DNA of 64,000 bases from Asterella californica (GCA_036924285.1 JAYKYS010000004.1:23654001-23718000), one strand, 5' to 3'; positions 49,301 through 61,473 are shown, counted from the first letter of the stretch. Translations and numbers: made by a program. Notes: generated by a model from the letters alone, not told the origin.

Positions 49301-52300
49301 AGTTGGTCTACTGCCACGTTACTAGGAGCACACACCAAGACCTGGAAAACCGACGAGGATTAGTTAACATAGCGTCTAGCTCGGTATAGCGCCAGAAACA
49401 TGACTCAATAGCCAAGGCTGATAACAAACTAGAAACAAACCCCCTGGACTTCCGTGAACGAAATGAAGCAACACGTCTGACTTCACGTCTACGAGGGTAA
49501 ATTAAATGATTACGATGCGAGAAAAGTTATTGCCTTCACAGCTCTTGCGCTAATTCAAAGGAGAAGATTAACTTCCCGTGATGCGAGAGCTAGCTAAATA
49601 TTTCTCAGTTCCCCATTCACAGACTTTTAGGTCGTTTTAGTCTTCAATTCTTAGTGTTAGCAGCTCCTTTCCGGTATTCACATCGTAATACCTGGCCCTG
49701 GCCCTGCTTGGCGAGATGGTACACAATGGCCGCAGATGTAACGGTCTTCCCCGTCCCCGGAGGACCCTGAATCAAACTAACTGGCTTCTGGAGAACACTT
49801 TTTACAGCATAGACCTGTTTGGAAGTGAATTAGTGTCTGACTAGAAATGGGAACGTCAAGAGCTTTAAACCGGAAAAAACGCAGCTCTAAGCGCCAGGAT
49901 CTCTTGGTATTTGACTACTTCACAGAGTGAACAACTAAACGTAATAAAACAGCACGCCGAGTCCTACAAGCTATAACGGATTCCCCATAATGAAGAACTA
50001 ATATTCACACCTGTGAGGCATTCAATTCAGGAAGACCAGGAGCCCCAAATCGTCGAGGCAAAGTATTTCGCACAGTTTGTAGCTCTACTTCATGTCCCAA
50101 GAGGCGATGGTAAATGTACCTGTAAACATAAGTCTACATCTTAAGTCTAGATATAAAACGTGGCAGGTAGCAGTAACGATAGCACATTGATAAATGCTAC
50201 ATCCAACGCAAATACAGATGTCACGTCACACTCAGGCAATTTTTCTTCCCGGATGAGATCTGCTACCCAGAAACAAACTGACCACGAGAGTTACAATGAG
50301 ACTACAAACAAGTCGTTCAGGTTCTTCTCATGAAAAAGGTGGTGGGAAGTAACACACCCGCTAACACTGGTTTCGTCCACAGCGAATGTCTTCATGGCGG
50401 CCTGCATTCGGTCAAAACTTGTGCTCTTCCAAACAAAGTCCACGCTGAAATTGTGATTGACATCAATAGGTACACCCTGGAAGTTAAAAATAAACATTTT
50501 TCAGAATACTTGCCGCTGACTTCTCACTCGTGAACTCAGCTCGTTGCAAGGCAGAATTCCAGCTTTGGAAAACATTCTGTTTCCGTACGAGTTCCAAGTA
50601 CAAATCGCACAGTAGATCATACAGTTCCCTCGAGACGTGGCCAACTAGAACACACTTTAAGGCCTACAACATTCAAACATAGCCAAACCAGAGCTCTACG
50701 CTAACGACATCGTTACCTGACTGGCGCGAAGCTCCAAAGCAACCTCCTCTTGAGCGGTTAGCTTGATCTGCATAAACAGCCGATCGATCAAGACAATGCA
50801 ACGACAACTGGCTCCAAACACTCTACTGAATCAAACGAGTCGCATCCGATATTACAAGCACGAATACGACACTAGTAAAAGGACAAGATCTTACCACATG
50901 ACCGACTGACTGCCAGGCAGAATGAGTCGAATCTCCCGGGTAACGTAACCTCAACTCATCACCGGGAACAAGACGTAGTTCATTATCCTCCTGTACGTTT
51001 CCAAGTGAAACCAATTAATGGAAACAGATAGCCCGTCAGCTAATAAAGATGAAACCGACGCGTTTCTCTCAACGGACGATGAACCAAAGACAGCTAGTCT
51101 GGATTCTGATCCGAAGGTGCCTAACAAGTCTAACGTTAGGCGATACGCCCAGCTATTGTGAACACTGGAACTGCATAGTAAACGGAAACGCATAACATCT
51201 ACAGAACTAAACTGACCGCCTTCTCCTCTACGCTGTCCAGCGTCTGCTTATTACTAGGCTCTGAACGGAGCTCACGGATATCGTGTGCGCTGTTCAGCGA
51301 ATGCCATAAGCGGTGGCCTCATACCTTGGGGAAAACAAAGTAGGCAACCCGCTTTTTATTAAGACCAATATCCCAGCGCACAGTGATGTTATCCTTGCTT
51401 TGCGACTCTTTCATCATCTGAAGCAAAGAAAGGAACGAACAAGAGGCACGGCGTTTAGACCGCTCAGTGATCACTATTAGGAGAAATCGTACCTACCAGA
51501 CTCGTACACCATCTTCTTATGTTTGGCTAGAACCTAAATAGCTCGTACACCAAAATCATATGAGTGTAATGATCCGCTTTTACTACTTCCAACCTCAAAG
51601 CGGTGATATTTGCGACTTTAGTGGTGAGCAACGCGGTTGAAGAACTACCTACACCGAAGTTAACCGGTGAATGTGAAAGCAAGAAATGTACATATATTCA
51701 TACGTCGAGAAGCAGATTTTATCAACATGAGATCCATTTACGCTAGGATTTCTCTCATTTCTAGCGTAGAGTGGTGTAAATGTACGCGAACTTGGTGTGA
51801 GAAGCTAGCGAATGCATATAACCGAGCCCGGACCAATGGGAATGTGTAGGGTGCAGCACATTTGCGGATGGTACCCCCAGGCATTGAAGTGCAGAAAAGA
51901 TGGCAGGTACAATTTGTGGTGCCGACCGATCTATGCAGACCGGTGTATGACTATGCTATTGTAGATTAGTAGGCGATGTGTAAAATGCATGAAGAGCGAG
52001 TTATCTAGAAAACGAGATGGTATATATTGAGCAAGATGAGCTGGACTATCTTCAGTATAGTTAACGTTTTGGTAATTGACTCACCTTATCGTAGTCGGCC
52101 TCCAACTTCACCAAAGGTCCAAAGACGTTTTGATACTGCAACCCAACGTTTTCAGTTAACTATGTAACAACTATTAACAAGGTATATATACAGAGCTTGG
52201 CAGCGCCAAACTAACCATGTACACGAGTCAACAAGTGAAAGAACCAACTGAAGCAGATAACAACCAAGAAACTGAAGAAACGTGCGCCAAGGTACTCTAA

Positions 52301-54484
52301 ATCTGCGCGGATAATTCGCACGAGCTTGGTCTCCTCCTGTTGGATTTTCAGTTAAATGATACTACGTAGGAATACAATTATCAACACGGTTTCCGGGACC
52401 AACCTGGTACGCGTCCTCGTACTTGAGGGCCACTGGTTGTGGTTCATCGTCCACTCCAGGTTTCTCCAAGTCTTCAAGTGTGGCTTCAGGGCTGGTCTTC
52501 CACAATTCCTCTACCTTATTAATTTGCTGAGCGCTTATTTGACGAGCCCTAAGTTGCTCCTGTTCCGATGGAACCTGTTCCATTGTCCACGGGGTTCATA
52601 CAAACACGACAATCAAGTGAAATTACGATTCAGCTGTTACTGTCAGAATTCACCTTGTAGTCTGAAGCAAGATCTCTCCTACTACAAGTTCTCCTCTAAC
52701 TGAAAAGCTATAAAACCCACCCGCCAAAATGAGTCACTGGCCGCAGTGCGAAACATGTCTATTGTTCAAAACGTGGTAACCTAGCCGACACCCCACCAGA
52801 GACTATAACGGATTTTGAAAATAGCTGCTTCTAGAACGAAACACAATCCACGGCAAAGGCCAGAGTGGGAAACAGGTAACACAACAACACCAAGTCTCGG
52901 AAGATTCAACTTAATGACTACTGAACAGCTTTACGAGTTCATGCGAGCAGCCTCAGCATTTGATCTTAACTGAACAGGACCCTGACTTACCTTGACCAGC
53001 CACTCGAGAAAGCATCGATCATCGATAAGAGGTAACCACGAACTAAGGTCCCAGTTCATGTCCTTTAACCCGTTTACGCTCAAGCAAGGTTCCCGACAAA
53101 GTAACACCACAACGCTTTCGGATTTCGCTGGAATAAACCCTAACAAGAAAACGTTTCGACATCCACAATTGTAGCACTCTAGTATCGTTTCTCCGAGTGG
53201 GCTATCTTTATGAAGGCACACCTCCTTGTGTTTGGCACGGACCTGCACACAGGCAAACTGTTGTCAGTAACGATTCAATTTCAACTACGCTTAAAATGTT
53301 CTCAGCGACTTGCAAAGTCCTAATCCAATTGGACTAAAATAAACGAGAGTGTTCACCTATTGCACCCATAAAGAAAGAACTAAGTGAGGAAGAAGGAAAT
53401 TGCGGAATTCGCAACTGCCTATAAACAGAAAGGAGCTTCAATCCGTAAGGCAAAGACAACAGAAGCAGGCAGAGTGCAACCCACAGCTGAGCTGCGAAAC
53501 GAATCACGCCTTGTCTCTGACGCTGAATGAGGCAGATATTTCTGCAACCTTTGAACAAGATACTAATACACCTACCGGGTGATTACAGAACCATCCATAT
53601 TTGTAAGTTTAGGCTGCGGGAACAAATCCATAATGTTCTAGACTGTAGATTTGCTGTGCGGAACGCTCTCGCTTGGAAAATCCCTTGGAAACTTCGCGCA
53701 CTGCAACAACCTCAGCTAGTCGAGGAGCGAATGAACTACAAGAAACCTCGAAATTTGGGTACTTACGGTACAGAGCCATGAGTCGCGATGCGGATTGGCC
53801 AGGGTCAAATATCTGAGTCCTTCGTAGCAGGGGTAACACACTACTTAGTGGCAACAAGTTCTCCTACTTAAGCAACTACAGAAACCTAAAACCCTAAAAC
53901 ATTACCGCACCCAGCCATTTAGCCTAATAATACAAACGCAAGAGAACCACTGAGAGACCTATATAATCGTGAATGTCATGGGGTCGTACCAAATGATTAA
54001 CAATATGGGAGCCTGATGTATTTCCACGCGAATTGCAAAACCACTTTCTGCATGAGGGAACGTTGCACCGAACTATGCACGCTGGATTGTGAATCCCGCA
54101 ATATTTACACGCATGTTCAGGAAGATCTCTCTTCGAAAAGTCGTGTATATCGTCGTCCCCCGGATCATCAAAACTCAACTCGCCTATCCCTGAAGTTAAC
54201 GCTCCAACAGTAGTCTGACTACTCGGCTTCGACTCCACGACCACATCTCCTACGGACTTTATTAGCTCACTTTGCCCTACCACCAGGTCCGAGTTCTCCC
54301 CGGCAACCGACAGCACCGACCCATCGGTCCACACCGACGGCCTTGCAGGTTGGCTCAGCTCTGTAAACTCTGGATAATCAAAATCATCTCCCTGTGTGTT
54401 GAACTCCAAAAAAGTGTACGCGTCTTCGTGGGCTTGTGTCGCTGCTTCATACAAATTGTGCGCAACGACAGCCTGCGTCGCCAT
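41720..54484 (-). CDS. UPF1: UPF1 RNA helicase (regulator of nonsense transcripts 1), complete
   Basis: UPF1 is the ATP-dependent SF1 RNA helicase at the centre of nonsense-mediated mRNA decay, acting in the cytoplasm on terminating ribosomes. 29 exons, listed 5' to 3' on the minus strand: 53990-54484, 52991-53242, 52404-52574, 52085-52135, 51325-51417, 50895-50990, 50717-50767, 50358-50476, 50011-50119, 49692-49814, 49270-49341, 49043-49114, 48712-48778, 48320-48462, 48025-48096, 47691-47819, 46070-46225, 44869-44982, 44666-44764, 44446-44523, 44214-44348, 43883-43957, 43514-43664, 43001-43380, 42797-42856, 42511-42582, 42263-42394, 42041-42157, 41720-41839. They join in phase to 1,267 codons, close to the length of flowering-plant UPF1. 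The start is the ATG at 54484, the first in the exon that leads into the zinc domain. All helicase motifs are intact, with no frameshift. Introns 51418-52084, 46226-47690 and 44983-46069 carry repeats. Confidence 0.97.
45255..45520 (-). repeat. A-type dispersed repeat, two tandem units, in a UPF1 intron
   Basis: The plus strand reads ccccaaatagttttgaaccc at 45327 and again at 45420, a 93-bp period. Read on the minus strand it aligns with 3205-3440 and 18155-18270 (gtacttgcatgggttcaaaa, gtgcgggtgaagtcactg). It lies in the intron 44983-46069. Confidence 0.75.
46310..46760 (-). repeat. Dispersed repeat copy in a UPF1 intron
   Basis: Minus-strand sequence from about 46590 to 46510 (gtacttggctggactaattg, agagtggtccttgagcatat) matches 18668-18750 in MDN1. 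About 46650-46720 matches the block with actgcacatttccatcgg seen in the A/B copies. Lies inside the intron 46226-47690. Confidence 0.65.
51690..51900 (-). repeat. Dispersed repeat copy in a UPF1 intron
   Basis: On the minus strand it reads tgcctgggggtaccat, ctacacattcccattggtcc and cttctcacaccaagttcg, the start of the A-type unit. It ends near ctcgacgtatgaatat, the motif also found in the nested MDN1 insertion. Lies in the intron 51418-52084. Confidence 0.65.
52404..54484 (-). other. UPF1: UPF1 N-terminus and Cys/His-rich (CH) zinc domain
   Basis: Residues 1-120 are acidic and low in conservation. The CH domain runs from about residue 123 to 275 and binds UPF2. Its first zinc ligands are visible as C126, C129, C136, C140, C145 and C150 ([30 protein letters not shown]). 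The second exon adds [20 protein letters not shown] and [11 protein letters not shown]. Exon 1 ends NHL and exon 2 starts VRAKHK, a phase-0 junction. The third exon gives [20 protein letters not shown], the stretch before domain 1B. Confidence 0.95.
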
Positions 54485-54815
54485 CTTCCGCTACTCCTTC
54501 TTCCTACTATCCTACTCTTTCCTTCTATTGACCGCTTCTCCGATTCTGTGGCTATGGCGTCGAGAGCTCCCCTCCCTCTGCCCCCCTCCCCTCCCCCGCA
54601 ACAACAACAAAGTACATTGGTGCGCCTTCTCCACTCGTGCACCTCCCTCTCGCCTGCCTGCTGCCTGCCTGCCTTCCTCCTTCTTTAGAACTGAGGTCGA
54701 ACTCGGGTCCCCTGACTGCCCTCTATTTCCTCGATTCTCACTGTGTACTGGCCAAGTCCTGACCTCAGGACCGACTGAAACTTTGAGCTGAAGTTCTTCC
54801 TCCTCGGCCCCTCAG
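54485..54815 (-). promoter_or_regulatory. UPF1 5' leader and proximal promoter region
   Basis: Upstream of the UPF1 start codon the minus strand is purine-rich (plus strand with ccctccctctgcccccctcc at about 54570-54590). I see no convincing TATA box at a set distance, so the transcription start cannot be placed. This is a call by position only. Confidence 0.4.
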
Positions 54816-55176
54816 GCTGCACTCACATGGTGTAAGTTCTCCGGAATCCGGAGAGCTACGGAAAATAATGATGAATGTCCGTAGAACTAGAGTTACCGAT
54901 TTCTGCGGTTAATATTTTGTTATGAACCGGATGTAACAGGTACACAGATTCAAGAGATTAACGGCTTGCATGCAATTACGCATTTTTTTTCTTGATGAAC
55001 CGGTATTTTTGCCACGTTGTGACAGTCCGTAAAATTTCTCCGGTTTTCTCCACGGACATAAAATTGTTTTCACGGAGACGGGTGATCAATTCTCCGGACA
55101 TTTTCGGTTACGGAACTGTCCGTAGGTGTCCGCATTCCGCAAAAGTTCCACTGATAAAAAGCCATGTGAGTGTAGC
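54816..55176. mobile_element. Candidate 361-bp MITE upstream of UPF1
   Basis: The left end gctgcactcacatgg (54816-54830) and right end ccatgtgagtgtagc (55162-55176) are inverted repeats with one mismatch in about 14. The interior is non-coding and rich in tccg/cgga words, including the palindrome tctccgga-a-tccggaga at about 54838-54854. No convincing target-site duplication was found, so the boundaries are tentative. Confidence 0.5.
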
Positions 55177-57720
55177 TTCACCGTGGAGCACTCCTTACCT
55201 TAACTCGTACTTCTACCACGGTGACCGTCTGCCACGTAGTCACGTCGTAGTGTGAGTTTGGTAACGCTGTTGAATATCAGAACCAGGTAGGCTCCAGACA
55301 TATCCAACTATGTACTCAGTGCTCAGCACGGTCATGGTGACCACTTCAGCGAGGATATCCCAGCCGTCTCACGTATTCTCACTCTTGTGATTCCTGTATA
55401 TGAATCATGCTTCATATACATGAAACGGACAGAGCAAAATATGCATTCTCGATTATCTTTTGGGGAATTTTTGTTCCTTTAATGATATCAGAAGATTTAT
55501 ATATTAAATAAACACAAATAAATAAAAATTTATAAATGTTAAATGTTAGTTTATGCTTGGAAACACAGAAAGAAAGATATAAACCATATAGCATGAATAC
55601 GTCACTGAGGTGCTTCCAAAGGTATAAGTCCGAGAACTTGAAGCTGGTTGTACATTAATTCATCCTTCTAGCGAAAAGGATTAGGTATTAAATTAAACTC
55701 CTGCACAATCGTACTTCAAGAAGGGTTAGGTACTAAATTAAACTACTGCTAGAAAAGTTAGGTATTAGATTAATTTACAAATATAATCTTTTTATTAGTT
55801 TGATAATTAATAATATTTTGATTTATATATAAATAATATTTTAAGAACAATTTATCCTTATGATAACTAAATGTACTGGCGTCGCTCTGCCAACAATTCT
55901 TTCGGGTAAGCTGGCGAGAGGATTTGCCCGAGACATCTGAAGAACTATGGATCGTGTTCTGACTAGTCGCCTTCGTGGCCTGGCTGGGTTCAAATAAGTG
56001 GTGTTTTCTGTAGTTTTCCTGTGTTACAACTTCTGTACCACGCAGTAGTAAGAAAACGCAGAAATTAGTTTTAATTTCACATGAAATATTTTGACTTGAA
56101 AACCAATATGATCTTGTGGTGGATTGGTATAGTGAACATTAGTTTACAAAGACACTATTTATATTTCTTCTAAAAATCAATCATGTTTTTGTTTATCTAG
56201 GAATGATACTTTAAGGATGATTTTTCTTTATCTTTAATTTGTATGAGACTTATTTAAAATGTTTTTTGAGTCCACTCTCTTGCATGATCTTGGTTTTGAG
56301 CTAACGAAGAGCCTCCAAACAAAGAGCACAACCACTGTACTAACTTCAATATGTTGATAAAATGAGTATATTCTATGTCTATATACTAACATTGCACCAC
56401 ATCGCATGCTATTGTTCTTGATCTACTTGATATTCTTTGTATTCAGACTTCTATAATCTAATACATAGATGTTTCTGAATAATAAAGAGATGTAGAAAAA
56501 TAATCTCAGTGTGTCTTAATTTGGAATTCTTTTCACACTACATATATTCAATAGAAAAAAGTTTGACAACAAAAATTATAGAACCGCGAATGAAAACACA
56601 AAATTATTCGTCCAAAGTAAAGTTTGTCGTTCTTTTTGTCCAAGACGATACTCCTACATATTTGTCTCCCATAAATTCATCAAGTATGCATATTTGCCTC
56701 CTCCATTGAAAGATGTAGGAGGTGCATAAATAATATACACTTCCAAATAATACATGAGAATGTTAGTTTATAACAAACTTCTCGTAGTGAACTGATCTCA
56801 TTATAAATTAAAATATAATATTTGCTATAAATAATTTTATTTCCTTGCAGTGTATTCATACTTTTTATTTCACAATCCGCATTCAAGTATAAGGATATGT
56901 AAACCACATCCAAGTTTAAGTGTACAATATAGAGCTCCGCTACTTTCGGATCAATATCATGAGTTCTAAGCTTGTAAGCATGTTTGATAGACTTGGGGAA
57001 CTTTTGCACCTCCGGGACTACAAGTGCAGCAGTTTGCTCAAGAAAATAATTATTTAAATAATACATTAATTTATCACTTAATTTTTCTTGACAAAAAATA
57101 CATATAATAAATTATAGATTATGTAATAAATTAAGCTCATCGTACTTTTCCATCGGACGATGGAAGACGACAGCAATAAGCAAGCTTGTAAGTTCTATAT
57201 CTTCATGCATGCAACGAAAAGAATAAACTCTTTGATATTGATCAGTTTCAGGAAATCGAAAGAAATTATAAATCATTTCATCTAACAGCAAATGAAAATG
57301 AAACAAATTTCTCTACTTCTTTGCTTCTTCTAAAAACAAAGAGAAGTTCGAACGGATCATACATCTCATATATTCTCAATCTAGTGATTTTATTATGTGA
57401 ACCCAAATATCTTTTCTTTTCTATATTCACTTATGTTGTCAAATTTAATAACTAAACAAGAATGGTTATTAGTAATAACATGTTAATACAATACCAACGT
57501 GTATGTAGAACGTCACATCATTCCTAGAGGTGATAGGTGACAAGAAAAGACAAGATATGAGAAATTTGAGAGCGTGAGTAGATGAGCGATTGTCATTTTA
57601 GACGTAAATAGAGAAGACAAATAGAGAATATACCTGAGCATGAAAAAGATTAATCATTGAACAAAACGAGAATGTTTGTTTATGGTATGGTAGAGCACAA
57701 AAGTATTTAGCTTACGTATT

Positions 57721-57842
57721 ATTCTTGCAACATGAGATGCTCTTGCAATAGTCGACAAAGTTGCTTCTAGACAAAAATATTAACTTGCATAGTATTCTTG
57801 CAACATGTTGCGCTGTTACAGTATCGACAACGCTGCTTGATG
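57721..57842. repeat. Two diverged 73-bp units
   Basis: attcttgcaacatgagatgc at 57721 and attcttgcaacatgttgcgc at 57794, both continuing with gtcgacaa/atcgacaa and a gctgctt/gttgctt ending. Confidence 0.7.
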
Positions 57843-60428
57843 CAGAATATGTGATTTTGACCTTGATTTATTGTTTATAGATTTGATCCTTTGTCTAGTG
57901 TAGCGACAGTTATATAGATTCATCATGTTGTATTATGACATGTCCGAAAGTTGGAGTGATAAGTCGAAGTTCGATTGCAAAATCATCGTGTCTATTGCAA
58001 CATCAGTAGAAACTAGAAATAAGATCTTCCAACCTGCTCTTCTGATTGAGTCCATGATGGATCTCGAGTGACAATAAGATATAATATGTTATTTTAGCAA
58101 TGAATTATATTTTCTCACAATGCAATAGTTTATTCTTGATATTCATCTCCGAGGAAATCTGTTGGTCTCACTAATGCGTCAGTCATCTTCATGAGTCATA
58201 TGAATGATATATTCTGTTGTTGTGTTGTGGTGCGACTCTTGTATGAAATTCTAGTAGAACTTAGATTATAATTTTTTTACATTTCATGAACTTTATCGCA
58301 TAACTTGTCGAACGGTGTTACGGATGTTACTATTGCAACTATTTGTTTGAGTGATTGCACTATAGTGAAACATGCCAAATCAAGAATTTGTGTGCGTTCA
58401 CTTTAGTGATACTTGTCGCTGCATCCGAGTATAAGATGATAGGTCGAGGATTCGTGAGACATTCTTTCTTGCTTGATATTCGTGAGTGTTTCTTAGTGTC
58501 TTACATGAAGAATGAGGAGCGGCGAGAGTTGTATTTATGGATGGAAGATTGATCCGAGTTCCGAATCTTCTATTTTTGAATCCATTTCATATCAAGCTTC
58601 ACTACATTCATCGCGATCAATTTTGACAATGTCTCATTGCCTACTTTGGTGAAGAATGAATGGAGAGGGTGATGGACTTGTCTATTCTGGTGATCTTGCC
58701 GATCGTCACATACAAGGAAAATTGAGACTTGACTATGTACATCTTACTTTGACGGGTGACAGACATGAACTTTTCAGCCAACATCTCTTTCAACGTATGG
58801 GTTGATATCTGATGCCATTGCTTGTGGAAGATCAACCATAGTGCGTGGATCATGAGGAACTTTGGTGAGGAATATTGTAATCAAGTGATGGTTTCTTCAT
58901 TCTTTTCGTCCTTTCATCATAGATTGATTCAAGGTCATTGTCTTGACTTTGTATTGAATCTGTGTATATTCGTGTCATTGTTATCTCCATCGCTCGGCAG
59001 GGTGATTATCATATGTTAAGATTGAGATCCAAAGTATTTTGGTTCAAGCTTTGAAGACATGAGAGTGTTATAGGATTACAACTCAATCTTTAGTGCCAAG
59101 TAGGAGAAAAGGTGATCTCCAATCTTCTTTCTCGTCGGTCTATTTTTTACCAATCAAGTTCATCAAAGTTATAAAGACGGATTCATGGTTTCGAAGATCT
59201 TTTCGAAGAGTGTAAGATCTCGTTGGAAACCTCTCGAGCTAGACAACAATCTAGAGGGGAAGATTGATCGATTTGGAGTTTTGAGTATGATCGTTCAAAG
59301 TCAAGGGGATCAAATCAGTACCTCGAGTCATGTTTATGAGTGTCTTGAGAGTTTGAGATATGATTTGTTTATATTGTCAAGGGGATTGGATAGTTGATGC
59401 CATATTATTTGCATCGATGTTAATTAGTCCTACATTTGGGTTGGATTTGACCTCGAAATGGTCAACCGAAGTTGGTTTAACAGTCGAGAGATAGAAGTAA
59501 AACCATTTTGCTTGGATTCAAGGGTTGAGTTGTTTCATGAATATGTGATTGAATTTTTTAGTAAAATTTGCAAGATTAGAGTGTGCTTTATCATCTTACT
59601 ACTTGTGAAATTTCAGCTCATTTGGTTGAGAGAAGGTGTTGGGGTCGTGTATTTTAGCCACCGAGGTTTATAAAGCTCAAAGTCAGCATAGACAAAATGC
59701 TTTGTCCATTGCTTGGTTCAAAGCAATTGGTTTTGAGGTTTGAAGCTAAGATGTCAGAAGTAGTAGTGAGAGGTCATAGAGAATTTGTGTGAGTTTGAAC
59801 CCAAATGGAAGTTCGAGATGAGAGCATAGGTTGCCGAAGTCCAAATTACATCATGATGGGTTTGAAAGAGAAGAGTGATTTCACGTACATCTCTTGGTTG
59901 GCTTGAACAAATGAACTGGCGATTGGAGGTGGAACTTCATGGAGGTGTTGCAAGTGAGACAATGAAGCTATGTTGTGAATTTGACACATAAATTATATTC
60001 AGAGAAGACGTTATACTATGTCAAAATTGCTGATTGAAAATCTCTAACTACGATGTATCATTATCTTCGGCATCACGCAGCGAGCCCATTGTTGCTTGCT
60101 GCGTGCATGTCTTATTTTGTTGGAAGCTCTTGAACACAAACTTTATAGTGATATGATGCATGCTTAGTTTGGAGCTTGTTTGAACACTCAAAACTGAGAT
60201 TAAACATGCGGATCAAGAAGAAGGATTAAGACATTTCGAGTTATAAGTGTTATAAATGATCAATTTTGATCTATTGCCGTAGGAGTTATCTTTATCCAGC
60301 CAGTGTGCTATCAGTATCATTGGAAAGCTTGTATAGTAGGCTATCCATTGTTGTAAGGTTGATCTTGAATGGATCTCATATCAACAAATTGTAAAAGATC
60401 AAAATTGAGCATTTTAGATAGTTTGTTA

Positions 60429-60712
60429 GAGAAAAACAATAAAGAGGGTATTGCTAGTGCACAAGTCGACCTAAGGGATTGTTTGAAGGTTCTTATGTGA
60501 TCTAAAGCATATGTTTATCACTAGTATAAATCTTTCTTGTACTTATAATAAGATTGAATAACCAATTGTAGAGAAAAATAGTAAAGAGAGTATTGCTAGT
60601 GCACAAGTCGGCCTAAGGGATTTTCTAAATGTGCTTCTGTGATCTAAAGCATATGTTTATCACTAGTATGAATCCTTATGTACTTAGAATAATATTGAAC
60701 ACCCAATTGTAT
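60429..60712. repeat. Two 142-bp tandem units
   Basis: Units starting at 60429 and 60571 share gtattgctagtgcacaagtc, gatctaaagcatatgtttat and the ending acccaattgta/accaattgta. Divergence is low. Confidence 0.9.
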
Positions 60713-60867
60713 TGTGTGTTGCACGTGTGTTGCACTTAAGATTATGTTATGTCGTAGAAATCGAGAAAACATCTGATAGATTGGATAGTGAGTGCACTAG
60801 AACTTTATTGAGTTGGTTCAAGGTCTTGCTGTATCTCTCTATAGCCAGATACCTCGTGTCTTCTCGT

Positions 60868-60990
60868 ATCAAACTTCACGTTCTACGACACTGTCCATAC
60901 TTGGATAGATCTATCATCGTCTTTCTAAATGATATTATTGTCTATAATAAGACTTCAAAAGAGAATAATAAACATCTTAGATGTCATTTA
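60868..60990 (+). pseudogene. Ty3/gypsy reverse transcriptase fragment
   Basis: The frame reads CPYLDRSIIVFLNDIIVYNK then TSKENNKHLR. It corresponds to the reverse-transcriptase core of plant Ty3/gypsy elements, where the active-site block is normally F(L/I)DDI(L/I)(V/I)YS followed by a Glu/His/Leu-rich helix. Here the first catalytic Asp is Asn (FLND), and the sequence before and after is unrecognisable. It is a dead fragment of a long-decayed element. Confidence 0.7.
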
Positions 60991-61297
60991 GTGGACCAGT
61001 CTCAGGTTGAAGAGAGAATAAATATGAATTTACTTGCATTTGCTCAGAATTTGAATATGACTTCGCCATTGGATAGAGCTTGCTGAGCAAGTCAAAATTG
61101 CTTTCTTGATCGATGTCAACGAGCCACATAGAAAGAGTTATAAAGTTAGAAGATTTAAGATTTCGGTTATCCCAGTGTCGTGCCATGGCTTGACTTTTAC
61201 TTGAAAATCAAATTTTAAGATTTCATATTTTTATTCCAACGACGTTCATGGAGTGAAATAAAGATTACGATTTATTTCCAGATCTCGATTCTCACTA

Positions 61298-61420
61298 CAC
61301 CAAGTTGTAGAGCTCGTTGTAAGCTCCGCGTGAGTACTTTGTTTACTTCGTTTGGTCGCTTAATGACGAAGTTATGAAATTTGAAAGATAGGAAAATCAA
61401 GCTAGGTCTTAACTTATCGA
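61298..61420. repeat. Dispersed copy of the 158-bp right-edge repeat
   Basis: gtagagctcgttgtaagctc, acttcgtttggtcg, gaagttat and gaaagatagg..aagctagg match the 63811-63920 unit in the same order and orientation, with moderate divergence. Confidence 0.7.
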
Positions 61421-61447
61421 TGATAACTGGGTATTTGTAGTTCTTAG

Positions 61448-61473
61448 CCTTTTGCGTTCCTTGACGCAAAAGG
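61448..61473. terminator. Perfect 10-bp hairpin (function unknown)
   Basis: ccttttgcgt (61448-61457), loop tccttg, then acgcaaaagg (61464-61473). Listed as a structure only. There is no adjacent gene for it to terminate. Confidence 0.3.

Larger units (their letters stand above)
44214..50476 (-). other. UPF1: UPF1 helicase core (SF1, RecA1 and RecA2)
   Basis: Visible motifs: Walker A GPPGTGKT (residues 496-503, exon 49692-49814), motif Ia [18 protein letters not shown], motif II VLIDEST (residues 639-645, exon 48025-48096), motif [16 protein letters not shown] (exon 47691-47819), motif IV region VQYRMHP (exon 46070-46225), motif [21 protein letters not shown] (exon 44446-44523) and motif [12 protein letters not shown] (exon 44214-44348). 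All catalytic residues expected in UPF1 are present. Ten exons begin with GT straight after AG, so many introns sit at AG/GT proto-splice sites. Confidence 0.96.

Noticed and set aside
54272..54791. Plus-strand frames antisense to UPF1 exon 1 and its leader
   Set aside because: They are shadows of the UPF1 coding exon and of a pyrimidine-rich leader.
56680..57066. 128-codon minus-strand reading frame in AT-rich DNA
   Set aside because: Low-complexity Leu/Tyr/Ile/Asn composition typical of AT-rich DNA. I first thought of a copia RNase H segment but could not match its motifs.
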